Assembly (NCBI RefSeq): GCF_002929225.1
Contig: NZ_PISM01000004.1
Span: 558,001 to 622,000 of the forward strand
Source: Stutzerimonas kunmingensis
GTDB lineage: Bacteria > Pseudomonadota > Gammaproteobacteria > Pseudomonadales > Pseudomonadaceae
Length of the DNA stretch: 64,000 bases
Direction of reading: 5' to 3'
Shown here: positions 36,934 to 46,385 of the stretch, piece after piece
Layout of the letters: each line of letters begins with the position of its first letter
Numbering within the stretch: position 1 is the first letter of the stretch
Program-made: the position numbers and the translations under genes
The notes under the pieces: generated by a model
The model's input: the letters and a program-made list of their open reading frames with translations, nothing else
Told to the model about the DNA's origin: nothing
The model's database searches: none

Positions 36934-37458
36934 ATGACGCTGATTTTGGGTATCGATCCCGGCTCTCGAATCACCGGCTACGGCGTCGTACGGGACACCG
37001 GCCGCGGTTGTGAATACGTCGCCTCTGGTTGCATTCGTACCGGCACCGGCGAGCTGCCTGATCGCTTGCGTGCCGTTTTCAGTGGTGTGAGCGAGGTCAT
37101 TCGGACCTATGGCCCGGTAACGATGGGCATCGAGCAAGTATTCATGGCGCGTAATGCCGATTCCGCGCTCAAGCTCGGCCAGGCTCGGGGTGCAGCCATC
37201 GTTGCTGGCGCGGAGGCAGGTCTGCAGATCGCAGAGTACACCGCGACGCAGGTCAAACAGGCCATCGCCGGAACGGGCGGGGCTGATAAGCAGCAGGTGC
37301 AGATGATGGTCATGCACCTGCTCAAGCTTCTGGAAAAACCCCAGATCGATGCTTCGGACGCGCTGGCCATTGCGTTATGTCATGCGCATCACCGGCAAAG
37401 CCTCATTCCGCACGGCCTGGCCGGCGCCAAGCGACGAGGCGGGCGGTTGCGTCTGTAG
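36934..37458 (+). CDS. ruvC: Crossover junction endodeoxyribonuclease RuvC
   Basis: The Holliday junction resolvase, 174 residues. The acidic catalytic residues are seen in [15 protein letters not shown] (D7), in [11 protein letters not shown] (glutamate near residue 68) and in [14 protein letters not shown] near the C-terminus. Dimeric enzyme acting with RuvAB. The start [10 protein letters not shown] is the usual one. It is the first gene of ruvC-ruvA-ruvB; the 74-base gap to ruvA carries ruvA's ribosome binding site. Confidence 0.97.
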   Translation: MTLILGIDPGSRITGYGVVRDTGRGCEYVASGCIRTGTGELPDRLRAVFSGVSEVIRTYGPVTMGIEQVFMARNADSALKLGQARGAAIVAGAEAGLQIAEYTATQVKQAIAGTGGADKQQVQMMVMHLLKLLEKPQIDASDALAIALCHAHHRQSLIPHGLAGAKRRGGRLRL

Positions 37459-37532
37459 TCGGCGCAAACTCTCTTGGTTGAACGAATAATCGACTGGTCG
37501 TCAGCGGATGCGATGGCCATGGAGGAAACAGC

Positions 37533-38138
37533 TTGATCGGACGTTTGCGTGGCACGCTGGTGGAAAAGCAACCCCCACATCTGATTCTCGATGTCAACGG
37601 TATCGGCTATGAGGTCGAAGTGCCGATGACGACGCTGTATCGCCTGCCGGCGGTCGGCGAGCCGGTGACGCTGCATACGCACCTCGTCGTGCGTGAAGAC
37701 GCACAACTTCTTTATGGCTTCGCCGAGAAGCGCGAGCGCGAGCTGTTCCGTGAGCTGATCCGTTTGAACGGTGTGGGACCGAAGCTGGCGTTGGCGTTGA
37801 TGTCCGGACTGGAAGTGGATGAGCTGGTGCGTTGTGTACAGGCGCAGGATACGTCGGTCCTGGTGCGCATTCCAGGCGTTGGCAAGAAGACCGCCGAGCG
37901 GCTTCTGGTGGAGTTGAAGGACCGCTTCAAGGCGTGGGAGAGCATGCCCGCCATCGCGACCTTCGTGGTTGAACCCGGGAGCAAAATGGCAGTCACAAGC
38001 GCCGAGAATGATGCGGTCAGCGCGTTGATCTCCCTGGGCTTCAAGCCACAGGAAGCCAGCCGTGCAGTGTCCGCCATACAGGAAGATGATTTGAGCAGTG
38101 AAGAAATGATCCGCCGCGCCCTCAAGGGCATGGTGTAA
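37533..38138 (+). CDS. ruvA: Holliday junction branch migration protein RuvA
   Basis: Binds four-way junctions as a tetramer and loads RuvB. The 201-residue product starts at TTG, with GGAGG 7 bases upstream, giving [30 protein letters not shown], the standard OB-fold start. Two helix-hairpin-helix motifs follow ([16 protein letters not shown] and [22 protein letters not shown]), and the flexible C-terminal domain III, which contacts RuvB, ends [13 protein letters not shown]. ruvB begins 3 bases after the stop. Confidence 0.96.
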   Translation: MIGRLRGTLVEKQPPHLILDVNGIGYEVEVPMTTLYRLPAVGEPVTLHTHLVVREDAQLLYGFAEKRERELFRELIRLNGVGPKLALALMSGLEVDELVRCVQAQDTSVLVRIPGVGKKTAERLLVELKDRFKAWESMPAIATFVVEPGSKMAVTSAENDAVSALISLGFKPQEASRAVSAIQEDDLSSEEMIRRALKGMV

Positions 38139-38141
38139 GCC

Positions 38142-39194
38142 ATGATCGAAGCGGATCGTATCGTCACGGCAGGCAGTCGCGATCGCGACGAGCAACTGGA
38201 TCGTGCCATTCGGCCACTCAAGCTGGCCGAGTACATCGGTCAGCCGGTCGTGCGCGAGCAGATGGATCTGTTCATCCGCGCCGCCAAGGGCCGTCAGGAA
38301 GCGCTCGATCACACGCTCATCTTCGGTCCGCCGGGGCTGGGCAAGACTACCTTGGCGAACATCATCGCCGAAGAGATGGGTGTGTCGATCAAGAGCACGT
38401 CGGGCCCGGTGCTTGAGCGACCGGGTGACCTGGCCGCATTGCTGACCAATCTGGAGGCGGGCGACGTTCTGTTCGTCGACGAGATCCATCGCCTTTCGCC
38501 CATTGTCGAGGAGGTTCTGTACCCGGCGATGGAAGATTTCCAGCTGGATATCATGATCGGCGAGGGGCCTGCGGCTCGCTCGATCAAGCTGGATCTGCCG
38601 CCGTTCACCCTTGTGGGCGCCACCACGCGGGCCGGTATGCTGACCAATCCATTGCGAGACCGATTCGGTATCGTCCAGCGTCTGGAGTTCTATTCCACCG
38701 AGGACCTGGCGACCATCGTCAGCCGTTCCGCCGGTATCCTCGGTCTGCCGACCGAGCCGGAGGGTGCATTCGAGATTGCCCGTCGGGCGCGAGGGACGCC
38801 GCGTATCGCTAACCGCTTGCTACGTCGTGTGCGAGATTTCGCAGAAGTGCGGGGTCGTGGCGAGATCACCCGGCAGATTGCCGACCTTGCCTTGAACATG
38901 CTCGACGTCGATGAGCGAGGCTTCGATCATCAGGATCGCCGGCTGCTACTGACCCTGATCGAGAAGTTCGACGGTGGACCGGTGGGGATCGACAGCCTGG
39001 CCGCTGCGATCAGTGAAGAGCGGCACACCATCGAGGATGTGCTCGAGCCGTACCTCATCCAGCAGGGCTACATCATGCGCACGCCGCGCGGTCGGGTCGT
39101 GACGCGTCACGCCTATCTCCATTTCGGCCTCAACCTGCCCAAGCGCATGAGCGATGCTCCAACGCCGGATCTGTTCGATGGCGACATAGTTTGA
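38142..39194 (+). CDS. ruvB: Holliday junction helicase RuvB
   Basis: A hexameric AAA+ motor that drives branch migration. The 350-residue product has the Walker A motif [14 protein letters not shown], Walker [10 protein letters not shown], sensor 1 [11 protein letters not shown] and the arginine finger/sensor 2 region [18 protein letters not shown], then a C-terminal winged-helix domain with [15 protein letters not shown]. Its ATG is adjacent to the ruvA stop, so it is co-translated. The following 51 bases lead to ybgC, head of the tol operon. Confidence 0.97.
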   Translation: MIEADRIVTAGSRDRDEQLDRAIRPLKLAEYIGQPVVREQMDLFIRAAKGRQEALDHTLIFGPPGLGKTTLANIIAEEMGVSIKSTSGPVLERPGDLAALLTNLEAGDVLFVDEIHRLSPIVEEVLYPAMEDFQLDIMIGEGPAARSIKLDLPPFTLVGATTRAGMLTNPLRDRFGIVQRLEFYSTEDLATIVSRSAGILGLPTEPEGAFEIARRARGTPRIANRLLRRVRDFAEVRGRGEITRQIADLALNMLDVDERGFDHQDRRLLLTLIEKFDGGPVGIDSLAAAISEERHTIEDVLEPYLIQQGYIMRTPRGRVVTRHAYLHFGLNLPKRMSDAPTPDLFDGDIV

Positions 39195-39245
39195 AGAAAA
39201 TATTGTTCTGTTACCCGATTGGCATTTACAGGGCCGAGCACTAGT

Positions 39246-39689
39246 ATGCGCGCGCAAGCCGGAGCTGAAATCTTTACCCACCGCTGTCGAGTCTATTACG
39301 AGGACACCGACGCGGGCGGCATTGTCTACTACGTCAATTACCTCAAATTCATGGAGCGAGCTCGTACCGAGCGGTTGCGCAGCCTGGGATTCGCCCAGTC
39401 GCAGCTGGCCGGTGAGGACTTGCTGTTCGTCGTGCATTCGGTCGAAGCCCGCTACCGAGCACCGGCTCGCCTGGACGATGAATTGCTGGTGACGGCCGAG
39501 GTGGTTGAGGTGAATCGCGCCAGTCTGCGGTTTCGCCAGCAGGTCCGGCGTGCACTAGATGATGTTCTGCTTTGTGAGGGGCAGGTGCTGGTTGCCTGCG
39601 TGCGTGCCGAAAGTTTGAAACCCCGAGCCATTCCCGAAGCGCTGCGTGTCGCCTTCGCTGGCTCGGGTCTATCCCCTGCAGGAGAGTAA
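39246..39689 (+). CDS. ybgC: Tol-Pal associated acyl-CoA thioesterase YbgC
   Basis: A hot-dog fold thioesterase of the 4-hydroxybenzoyl-CoA thioesterase group, 147 residues. The catalytic segment [27 protein letters not shown], with the key aspartate, and the later [24 protein letters not shown] are typical. It acts on short acyl-CoA or acyl-ACP and may link the Tol system with phospholipid synthesis. It heads ybgC-tolQRAB-pal-cpoB; tolQ begins two bases after its stop. The ATG at 39246 was preferred to an upstream TTG at 39219. Confidence 0.95.
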   Translation: MRAQAGAEIFTHRCRVYYEDTDAGGIVYYVNYLKFMERARTERLRSLGFAQSQLAGEDLLFVVHSVEARYRAPARLDDELLVTAEVVEVNRASLRFRQQVRRALDDVLLCEGQVLVACVRAESLKPRAIPEALRVAFAGSGLSPAGE

Positions 39690-39691
39690 GC

Positions 39692-40384
39692 GTGGAAGCC
39701 AACGTCGATCACATGTCCATGTGGAGCCTGATCAGCAACGCCAGCTTCGTGGTGCAGCTGGTCATGCTGATTCTGGTGGCCGCTTCGGTCGCATCATGGA
39801 TTCTGATTTTTCAGCGCGGCAGTATGCTGCGTGCCGCGAAGCGAGCACTTGATACCTTCGAAGAGCGCTTCTGGTCCGGTATCGACCTGTCCAAGCTGTA
39901 TCGCCAGGCAGGCAGCAACCCGGATCCGGATTCTGGCGTCGAGCAGATCTTTCGCGCCGGCTTCAAGGAATTTTCCCGTCTGCGTCAGCAGCAGGGTGTC
40001 GATCCCGATGCGGTGATGGATGGGGTCAATCGCGCCATGCGCGTGGCGATTTCCCGTGAAGAGGAAAAGCTCGAGCAGAGCTTGCCATTCCTGGCCACCG
40101 TTGGTTCCACCAGCCCTTACATCGGCCTGTTCGGTACCGTCTGGGGGATCATGAACTCCTTTCGCGGCCTGGCTCAGGTTCAGCAGGCAACTCTAGCGAC
40201 TGTGGCGCCAGGCATCGCCGAAGCGCTGATCGCTACGGCGATCGGTTTGTTCGCCGCGATTCCTGCGGTGATCGCCTACAACCGTTTCGCCGCGCGGGGC
40301 GAGATGCTCATCGGTCGTTATTACACCTTTGCCGATGAGTTCCAGGCCATCCTCCACCGCAAAGTTCACACCACCGAAGACTGA
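39692..40384 (+). CDS. tolQ: Tol-Pal system proton channel subunit TolQ
   Basis: The MotA/ExbB-type inner membrane subunit that, with TolR, converts the proton motive force into movement of TolA. The 230-residue product begins at GTG behind CAGGAGAGTAAGC. Membrane segments are at about 16-38 (ASFVVQLVMLILVAASVASWILIF) and two in the C-terminal half (STSPYIGLFGTVWGIMNSF and GIAEALIATAIGLFAAIPAVIAYN), with the conserved threonine and proline residues of the ion path. It lies 12 bases before tolR. Confidence 0.97.
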   Translation: MEANVDHMSMWSLISNASFVVQLVMLILVAASVASWILIFQRGSMLRAAKRALDTFEERFWSGIDLSKLYRQAGSNPDPDSGVEQIFRAGFKEFSRLRQQQGVDPDAVMDGVNRAMRVAISREEEKLEQSLPFLATVGSTSPYIGLFGTVWGIMNSFRGLAQVQQATLATVAPGIAEALIATAIGLFAAIPAVIAYNRFAARGEMLIGRYYTFADEFQAILHRKVHTTED

Positions 40385-40395
40385 GGCCCACGGCC

Positions 40396-40836
40396 ATGGC
40401 CAGAATCCGCAACAGACGCAAGCCCGTCGCCGAGATGAACGTGGTGCCTTACATCGATGTGATGCTGGTGCTGCTGGTTATCTTCATGGTCACGGCGCCG
40501 ATGCTCAATCAGGGCGTCAAGGTCGATCTGCCCAAGGTCAGCAGCGAAGCCTTGCCGCAGGATAACGACAAGCAGGTGCTGACCATTTCCATCAAGGCTG
40601 ACAAAACCTATTACTGGAACGTCGGTAGCGAGGTCGATACCGACAGCAAGGGCAACGAGGCCGTCGCACTGGCAGACATGACGCAGGCTGTCGTTGCCAT
40701 TATGCGCCAGCGTCCGGATACCCAGGTGTTCATCCGTGGCGATCGCGCGGTTGATTATGGTTCGGTGATGGAGGCCATGGGCGGTCTGCAGGAAGCCGGC
40801 GTGGGTAATGTCGGTCTGATCACCGAGGCGCCTTGA
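40396..40836 (+). CDS. tolR: Tol-Pal system subunit TolR
   Basis: The ExbD-type partner of TolQ, 146 residues. A basic N-terminus RRKPVAEMNVVPYIDVMLVLLVIFMVTAPM has one membrane segment with the essential protonatable aspartate (D in YIDVML), followed by a periplasmic domain with a peptidoglycan-binding fold (VFIRGDRAVDYGSVMEAMGGLQEAGV). Its stop overlaps the tolA start (TGATG), so the two are translated together. Confidence 0.97.
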   Translation: MARIRNRRKPVAEMNVVPYIDVMLVLLVIFMVTAPMLNQGVKVDLPKVSSEALPQDNDKQVLTISIKADKTYYWNVGSEVDTDSKGNEAVALADMTQAVVAIMRQRPDTQVFIRGDRAVDYGSVMEAMGGLQEAGVGNVGLITEAP

Positions 40837-41837
40837 TGCAGCAGCGTGAGTCATCGCCTTCGCAGAGCTACTTCTGGCCGACCGTGCTGGCGGTCGCTCT
40901 GCACGTCATTATTTTCGGCATGCTGTTCGTCAGCTTTTCGATGACGCCCGAGCTGCCGCCGTCCAAGCCGATCGTTCAGGCCACCTTGTATCAGTTGAAG
41001 TCGCAGAGCCAGGCGACGACTCAGACCAATCAGAAGATTGCCGGCGAAGCGAAGAAGACTGCTGCCAAGCAGTTCGAAAGCGAGCAGATGGAACAGCGCA
41101 AGGTCGAGCAGCAGAAGCAGGCCGCTGCCGCCCGTGCTGCGGAACAAAAGAAGGCGGAAGAGGTTCGAAAGGCGGATGCAGCGAAAGCTGCAGCCGATAA
41201 AGCGGCTGCGGCGAAAAAGGCCGAGGAAGCCAAGAAGGTCGAACAGCAGAAGCAGGCCGATATCGCCAAGAAAAAGACTGCTGAAGAACTGGCCAAGAAG
41301 AAGGCAGCAGAGGAGGCCAAGAAGAAGGCCGCTGAAGAAGCCAAGCGCAAGGCGGCTGAGGAAGCGAAGAAGAAAGCTGCCGCCGAAGCTGCCAAGAAAA
41401 AAGCTGCTGAAGATGCCAAGAAGAAGGCTGCGGCAGAGGCCGCGCGCAAAGCGGCAGAAGACAAGAAGGCGCAGGCGCTTGCCGAGCTGCTCTCTGACAC
41501 TACCGAGCGCCAGCAGGCACTGGCTGATACCCATGGTGATCAGGTTGCCGGCAACTTCGATGATCTGATCCGGCTGCGTGCAGCAGAAGGCTGGACCCGA
41601 CCGCCGTCGGCGCGCAATAACATGACCGTGCAGCTCCAGGTAAACATGCTTCCGGATGGCACTATCACCAACGTCAGCGTCTCCAGATCGAGCGGAGATG
41701 TGCCATTCGACAATTCTGCGGTTGCCGCAGTAAAGAACATCGGTCGGCTGACGGAAATGCAGGGCCTGAGCCCGCAGGACTTCCAGCCTTACCGGTCCTT
41801 CAAAATGACATTTACGCCTGAGGATCTTGCGTTGTGA
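40836..41837 (+). CDS. tolA: Cell envelope integrity protein TolA
   Basis: The inner membrane arm that spans the periplasm to reach Pal and TolB during envelope constriction. The 333-residue product has a single N-terminal membrane anchor ([24 protein letters not shown]), a long alanine/lysine/glutamate-rich helix (about residues 65-215, with repeated [18 protein letters not shown] units), and a C-terminal globular domain III beginning near [16 protein letters not shown]. The ATG at 40836 was taken over the adjacent TTG. Nucleotide repetitiveness in the middle reflects the amino acid repeat. Confidence 0.96.
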   Translation: MQQRESSPSQSYFWPTVLAVALHVIIFGMLFVSFSMTPELPPSKPIVQATLYQLKSQSQATTQTNQKIAGEAKKTAAKQFESEQMEQRKVEQQKQAAAARAAEQKKAEEVRKADAAKAAADKAAAAKKAEEAKKVEQQKQADIAKKKTAEELAKKKAAEEAKKKAAEEAKRKAAEEAKKKAAAEAAKKKAAEDAKKKAAAEAARKAAEDKKAQALAELLSDTTERQQALADTHGDQVAGNFDDLIRLRAAEGWTRPPSARNNMTVQLQVNMLPDGTITNVSVSRSSGDVPFDNSAVAAVKNIGRLTEMQGLSPQDFQPYRSFKMTFTPEDLAL

Positions 41838-43135
41838 TCAACTCCCTTCGAGGTCTACTTGTCCTGCTCTGCTGCCTGGCGGGAATGGCGGTGGCGCAGG
41901 AAAAAAACATCGTCGTCACCAGTGGTGCCGACCGTGCGATCCCGATCGCGGTCGTTCCATTCGGTTGGCAGGGCGGCACCGTACTGCCTGAGGACATGGC
42001 GGAAATCGTCGGCAACGACCTGCGCAATTCCGGTATTTTCCAGCCCATTCCGCGGCAGAACATGATCAGCATGCCGACCCGCGGCAGCGAGATCATCTAT
42101 CGCGACTGGAAGGCTCTGGGCGCCCAGTACGTGATGGTCGGCAATATCGAGCCGGCCGGTGGCCGCCTTCAGGTCCGTTACGAAGTGTTCAACGTAACGA
42201 CCGAACAGCAGGTGATGACTGGAACCGTTGGTGGTTCCCCGGATCAGTTGCGCGACATGGCGCACCATGCGGCGGATCAGTCCTTCGAGAAACTCACCGG
42301 CATCAAGGGCGCGTTTTCCACGCGTCTGCTGTATGTGACGGTTGAGCGGCTGGGTGGCGCCAACACGCGCTACACGCTGCAGCGTTCGGATTATGACGGC
42401 GCTCGGGCGGTGACTCTGCTGCAATCGCGCGAGCCCATCCTCTCCCCGCGTTATTCGCCGGACGGACGCCGGATTGCCTATGTGTCCTTCGAGCAGAAGC
42501 GTCCACGTATTTTCATCCAGCACATCGACACGGGTCGCCGCGAACAGGTCACCAACTTCGAAGGTTTGAACGGTGCGCCGGCATTCTCGCCAGATGGCAA
42601 TCGCCTGGCGTTCGTACTGTCGAAAGATGGCAATCCGGAAATCTATGTGATGGACCTCGGCTCGCGGCAGTTGCAGCGCCTGACCAATCACTACGCGATC
42701 GATACCGAACCCTTCTGGGGTGCTGATGGTCAGACCATTTATTACACCTCTGATCGTGCTGGCAAGCCTCAGGTCTACAAGCAGCGGTTGGGCAGCAATT
42801 CGGCTGAGCGTGTGACGTTCGTTGGCAACTACAACGCCAACCCGAAGCTGTCGGCCGACGAGAAGACGCTGGTCATGATCCATCGCCAGGACGGTTACAC
42901 AAACTTCAAGGTTGCTGCGCAGGATCTGCAGCGTGGCAATTTGCGAATACTCTCGGATACCAGTCTGGATGAATCGCCCACTGTTGCGCCTAATGGCACC
43001 ATGCTAATCTACGCCACCCGCCAGCAGGGCCGGGGAGTCTTGATGCTCGTGTCCATCAATGGACGCGTTAGGCTCCCGCTTCCTACAGCTCAAGGCGAAG
43101 TCCGAGAGCCGTCCTGGTCCCCTTACCTGAACTGA
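41834..43135 (+). CDS. tolB: Tol-Pal system beta-propeller protein TolB
   Basis: A periplasmic protein that binds Pal and regulates its free pool. The 433-residue product starts at GTG, overlapping the tolA stop (GTGA). The N-terminal signal peptide [21 protein letters not shown] is followed by an N-terminal domain and then a six-bladed beta propeller from about residue 165 (repeated [48 protein letters not shown] and [16 protein letters not shown] units). The C-terminus [10 protein letters not shown] is conserved in Pseudomonas. Confidence 0.97.
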   Translation: MINSLRGLLVLLCCLAGMAVAQEKNIVVTSGADRAIPIAVVPFGWQGGTVLPEDMAEIVGNDLRNSGIFQPIPRQNMISMPTRGSEIIYRDWKALGAQYVMVGNIEPAGGRLQVRYEVFNVTTEQQVMTGTVGGSPDQLRDMAHHAADQSFEKLTGIKGAFSTRLLYVTVERLGGANTRYTLQRSDYDGARAVTLLQSREPILSPRYSPDGRRIAYVSFEQKRPRIFIQHIDTGRREQVTNFEGLNGAPAFSPDGNRLAFVLSKDGNPEIYVMDLGSRQLQRLTNHYAIDTEPFWGADGQTIYYTSDRAGKPQVYKQRLGSNSAERVTFVGNYNANPKLSADEKTLVMIHRQDGYTNFKVAAQDLQRGNLRILSDTSLDESPTVAPNGTMLIYATRQQGRGVLMLVSINGRVRLPLPTAQGEVREPSWSPYLN

Positions 43136-43181
43136 TGCGGTATCAACGCTTTTAACCAAAACACACCTGGGGTTGTTACAA

Positions 43182-43685
43182 ATGGAAATGCTGAAATTCG
43201 GTAAGTTCACCGCTCTGGCTCTGGCCATGGCTGTTGCTGTCGGTTGTTCCTCCAAAGGCGGCGACGATTCGGGCGAAGGTTCGGGCGCGATCGATCCGAA
43301 TGCAGGTTACGGTGCTGATTCCGGTTCCGTCGATAGCAGCATGAGCGAAGAAGCCGCTCTGCGCGCCATCACTACCTTCTACTTCGAGTACGACAGCTCC
43401 GACCTGAAGCCGGAAGCCATGCGCGCTCTGGACGTTCACGCCAAGGACCTGAAAGGCAACGGCGCTCGCGTCGTTCTGGAAGGCCACACCGACGAGCGTG
43501 GTACCCGTGAGTACAACATGGCTCTGGGCGAGCGCCGTTCCAAGGCCGTACAGCGTTACCTGGTACTGCAGGGCGTTTCCCCGGCTCAGCTGGAGCTGGT
43601 TTCCTACGGCGAAGAGCGTCCAGTTGCCATGGGTAACGACGAGCAGTCCTGGGCCCAGAACCGTCGCGTCGAACTGCGCAAGTAA
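43182..43685 (+). CDS. pal: Peptidoglycan-associated lipoprotein Pal (OprL)
   Basis: Outer membrane lipoprotein that binds meso-diaminopimelate in peptidoglycan and links the wall to the Tol complex. The 167-residue product starts [22 protein letters not shown], with a lipobox ending at the lipidated cysteine (C22), then an acidic linker. The OmpA-like domain is clear: [39 protein letters not shown] and the C-terminal WAQNRRVEL. It is nearly identical to P. aeruginosa OprL as I recall that sequence. The ATG at 43182 was preferred to an in-frame TTG upstream at 43173. Confidence 0.97.
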   Translation: MEMLKFGKFTALALAMAVAVGCSSKGGDDSGEGSGAIDPNAGYGADSGSVDSSMSEEAALRAITTFYFEYDSSDLKPEAMRALDVHAKDLKGNGARVVLEGHTDERGTREYNMALGERRSKAVQRYLVLQGVSPAQLELVSYGEERPVAMGNDEQSWAQNRRVELRK

Positions 43686-43691
43686 TTCGTC

Positions 43692-44504
43692 ATGCGTAAG
43701 TACCGTCATGCTCTGACTCTTACAGTGCTCGCGCTGCCGCTGATGGCGGTGGCTCAAGTGCCGGTGGTGGATTACGAAGAAGGTGCCGCTAGTGGCAACT
43801 CGGATTACTCCACCGCCGCGCCGAGCGGTGACGGTGCCTATGCCGGAGGTGGAGCCACCGCTCCATCTTCGGCACAGGGCATGCTCTTCATGCAGCTACA
43901 GCAGATGCAGGAAGAGATCGCGCAACTGCGCGGCATGCTTGAGGAACAACAGAATCAGATCCAGCGCCTGCAACAAGAGGGGCTGGAACGCTATCAGGAC
44001 CTGGATCGCCGTCTGTCCAGCGGATCCGCGGCAGGCAATCAGCCTGCTCCGTCCAGTAATACGGCGGCGTCAGCTGGAAGTTCGGCACCCGCCGCTGCCA
44101 GCCACGGCCAGTCGCAAAGCGCATCGGGCGATCCTGCAAAGGAAAAGCTCTATTACGACGCTGCTTTCGACCTGATCAAGGCGAAGGATTTCGACAAGGC
44201 CAGCCAGGCTTTCGCTGCATTCCTGCGCAAGTACCCTGACAGTCAGTACGCTGGCAACGCCCAGTACTGGCTTGGCGAGGTCAACCTGGCAAAGGGCGAC
44301 CTGCAAGGGGCCGGTCAGGCGTTCGCTCGAGTGAGCCAGGCGTATCCGCAGCACAACAAGGTGCCGGATTCCCTCTACAAGCTGGCAGATGTTGAGATCC
44401 GTCTGGGTAATCGGGACAAGGCGCAGGGCATTCTGCGTGAGGTCATTGCCCAGTATCCGAATACATCGGCTGCACAATTGGCTCAGCGTCAGCTCAATCG
44501 CTGA
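43692..44504 (+). CDS. cpoB: Cell division coordinator CpoB (YbgF)
   Basis: A periplasmic TolA-binding protein that couples peptidoglycan synthesis by PBP1b with outer membrane constriction. The 270-residue product has a signal peptide (MRKYRHALTLTVLALPLMAVAQ), an N-terminal trimerising coiled coil (MLEEQQNQIQRLQQEG, about 75-100), a low-complexity Ser/Ala/Pro linker, and three TPR-like repeats from about residue 150 (YYDAAFDLIKAKDFDKASQAF, AQYWLGEVNLAKGDLQ, SLYKLADVEIRLGNRDKA). It is the last gene of the tol operon; a terminator follows. Confidence 0.95.
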   Translation: MRKYRHALTLTVLALPLMAVAQVPVVDYEEGAASGNSDYSTAAPSGDGAYAGGGATAPSSAQGMLFMQLQQMQEEIAQLRGMLEEQQNQIQRLQQEGLERYQDLDRRLSSGSAAGNQPAPSSNTAASAGSSAPAAASHGQSQSASGDPAKEKLYYDAAFDLIKAKDFDKASQAFAAFLRKYPDSQYAGNAQYWLGEVNLAKGDLQGAGQAFARVSQAYPQHNKVPDSLYKLADVEIRLGNRDKAQGILREVIAQYPNTSAAQLAQRQLNR

Positions 44505-44523
44505 GGCACACTGGCGAGACGAA

Positions 44524-44556
44524 CGAAACCCGCCCATCGCGCGGGTTTTTTCGTTA
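44524..44556 (+). terminator. Terminator of the tol-pal operon
   Basis: ACCCGC and GCGGGT around CCATCGC, extended by AACGAAA/TTTTTTCGTT pairing, with a run of six T residues, 20 bases after the cpoB stop. Confidence 0.85.
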
Positions 44557-44623
44557 GAATCGCCGCCCCTATTTCCCGCAACGGAGGCGGATGGCCTGTT
44601 TAGCCGTCACGCCCGTGGCTGAT

Positions 44624-45265
44624 ATGACCCTGCGAATTACCGAGATTTTCTACTCGCTGCAGGGGGAGACGCGGACCAGTGGATTGCCTACTGTGTTCGT
44701 TCGCCTGACCGGCTGTCCCCTGCGCTGTCAATATTGCGATACCGCCTACGCATTCAGCGGCGGAGAGTTGATGACGCTCGACGCGATCGTCGAGCGGGTT
44801 GCCTCCTACAATCCCCGTTACGTCTGCGTGACCGGGGGAGAGCCGCTGGCGCAGCCCAACTGCGTGCCTTTGCTGCAGCGATTGTGCGATGCGGGATATG
44901 AGGTTTCACTGGAGACCAGTGGTGCACTCGATATCTCCGTGGTGGATGAGCGTGTCAGCCGTGTAGTGGACCTGAAAACACCGGGTTCCGCCGAGGTCGC
45001 GCGTAACCGCTACGAGAACATCGCCTGCATAACGCGCAACGATCAGGTCAAGTTCGTCATCTGTTCCCGCGAGGATTATGACTGGGCTGTCAGCAAGCTG
45101 ATCGAGTACGGGCTGGATCGACGTGCCGGAGAGGTGTTGTTCTCGCCGAGTCACGGTCAGGTCGATGTTCGTGCCCTTGCGGACTGGATCGTTGCTGACA
45201 ATCTGCCGGTGCGCTTGCAGCTTCAGTTGCACAAGATTATCTGGAACGACGCGCCCGGCCACTGA
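44624..45265 (+). CDS. queE: 7-carboxy-7-deazaguanine synthase QueE
   Basis: A radical SAM enzyme that contracts the ring of 6-carboxytetrahydropterin to CDG in preQ0/queuosine synthesis. With the ATG at 44624 the product is 213 residues. FYSLQGETRTSGLPTVFVRLTGCPLRCQYCDTAYAFSGG contains the CX3CX2C cluster motif in the form CPLRCQYC, and CVTGGEPLAQPN is the second radical SAM motif. An in-frame ATG at 44591 sits very close behind GGAGG and would add 11 residues; family homology begins only at TLRITEIF. queC follows, so the two queuosine genes work together. Confidence 0.93.
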   Translation: MTLRITEIFYSLQGETRTSGLPTVFVRLTGCPLRCQYCDTAYAFSGGELMTLDAIVERVASYNPRYVCVTGGEPLAQPNCVPLLQRLCDAGYEVSLETSGALDISVVDERVSRVVDLKTPGSAEVARNRYENIACITRNDQVKFVICSREDYDWAVSKLIEYGLDRRAGEVLFSPSHGQVDVRALADWIVADNLPVRLQLQLHKIIWNDAPGH

Positions 45266-45328
45266 GTCGCTGGCATTGGCGGCTCGTCCCTGGCTGGTCG
45301 TGCTCATCCGTTTTGAAGGTATCGCGAA

Positions 45329-46003
45329 ATGAACGAGAAGAAAGCAGTCATCCTGCTGTCCGGCGGGCTTGATTCGGCTACGGTGGTCGCCATGGCCCGT
45401 GCTCAGGGCTACGCCTGCTACACCATGAGCTTTGACTACGGCCAGCGTCATCGCGCCGAACTGCAGGCGGCCGAACGTGTTGCTCAACAACTGGGAGTGG
45501 TCGAACACAAGGTGATCGGCCTGGACCTCAATGGCATCGGCGGCTCGGCATTGACCGACGACAGCATCGATGTGCCTGAGGTGCCTGGTGAGGGTATTCC
45601 GGTCACATACGTCCCGGCGCGCAATACGGTGTTTCTCTCGTTGGCCCTTGGCTGGGCTGAGGTGCTGGGTGCCCGTGACATCTTTATCGGCGTCAATGCG
45701 GTCGATTACTCGGGCTACCCGGATTGTCGACCGGAGTTCGTTGCGGCATTCGAGCGAATGGCCAATCTGGCCACCAAGGCAGGCGTAGAAGGGCTGGGGT
45801 TTCGCATCCAGGCACCACTGCAGGAGATGAGCAAGGCGCGGATCGTGCAGGAGGGGTCTCGTCTGGGCGTGGACTATGCGGCGACGGTTTCCTGCTATCA
45901 GGCCGACACGGATGGGCGTGCCTGTGGCAAGTGCGACAGCTGTCGATTGCGCGCCGCCGGTTTTGCCGAAGCGGGGCTGGCTGACCCCACTCGCTATTTC
46001 TGA
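45329..46003 (+). CDS. queC: 7-cyano-7-deazaguanine synthase QueC
   Basis: Converts CDG to preQ0 with ATP and ammonia, the step after QueE. The 224-residue product has the PP-loop [18 protein letters not shown], the [10 protein letters not shown] segment, [21 protein letters not shown] and the C-terminal four-cysteine zinc site ([21 protein letters not shown]). The start is preceded by GAAGGTATCGCGAA. The 63-base gap from queE has no evident terminator, so both are probably on one transcript; the following gene is tRNA-Lys with its own promoter. Confidence 0.97.
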   Translation: MNEKKAVILLSGGLDSATVVAMARAQGYACYTMSFDYGQRHRAELQAAERVAQQLGVVEHKVIGLDLNGIGGSALTDDSIDVPEVPGEGIPVTYVPARNTVFLSLALGWAEVLGARDIFIGVNAVDYSGYPDCRPEFVAAFERMANLATKAGVEGLGFRIQAPLQEMSKARIVQEGSRLGVDYAATVSCYQADTDGRACGKCDSCRLRAAGFAEAGLADPTRYF

Positions 46004-46069
46004 GCGGCCTGCGCCAGTACTGGGGGGGGCGTCAAACGAAGGCGATCACGAACTTTTTCAAAAAAAAGT

Positions 46070-46097
46070 TTGTTTTCATCAATCAAATCAGTATCAT
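46070..46097 (+). promoter_or_regulatory. Promoter of tRNA-Lys
   Basis: TTGTTT (46070-46075), 16 bases, TATCAT (46092-46097), with a GC-rich discriminator (GCGCCCCGC) before the tRNA, as expected of a stringently controlled stable RNA promoter. Confidence 0.7.
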
Positions 46098-46109
46098 GCG
46101 CCCCGCATT

Positions 46110-46185
46110 GGGTCGTTAGCTCAGTTGGTAGAGCAGTTGGCTTTTAACCAATTGGTCGTAGGTTCGAATCCTACACGACCCACCA
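46110..46185 (+). tRNA. tRNA-Lys (anticodon TTT)
   Basis: A complete cloverleaf of 76 bases with encoded CCA: acceptor GGGTCGT/ACGACCC, D-loop TAGCTCAGTTGGTAGAGC, anticodon loop CTTTTAA giving TTT, and T-arm GTAGGTTCGAATCCTAC. The homologous tRNA-Lys next to queC in P. aeruginosa is a known island attachment site; here no integrase lies beside it. Confidence 0.97.
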
Positions 46186-46209
46186 TATCGCTCCAGAGAG
46201 AGCACAAGA

Positions 46210-46243
46210 AGCCGGAGACCTGTCAGGGTTATCCGGCTTTTTT
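46210..46243 (+). terminator. Terminator after tRNA-Lys
   Basis: AGCCGGA and TCCGGCT form a seven-pair stem with a 15-base loop, ending in TTTTTT. Confidence 0.75.
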
Positions 46244-46385
46244 AATGGCTGCAATTTTGCGTTGCTGCAGGCTGCTACGTTCGGTCATAAGAAGCGTTTT
46301 TCTCTACGACCTTAGTAGGTGGCTCAAGCGTTTTTAAACGTAATAGACTGCGGCCCCTTCCGATTACCGTTGGTTCGAGGCTCAA

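Noticed and set aside
37389..38489. 366-codon minus-strand frame over ruvA-ruvB
   Set aside because: Spans three certain genes on the other strand, with no motif or start signal of its own.
41100..41480. Apparent tandem DNA repeat, possible CRISPR or satellite
   Set aside because: It encodes the Ala/Lys/Glu-rich helix of TolA; units are irregular and in frame. No CRISPR array was seen anywhere in the window.
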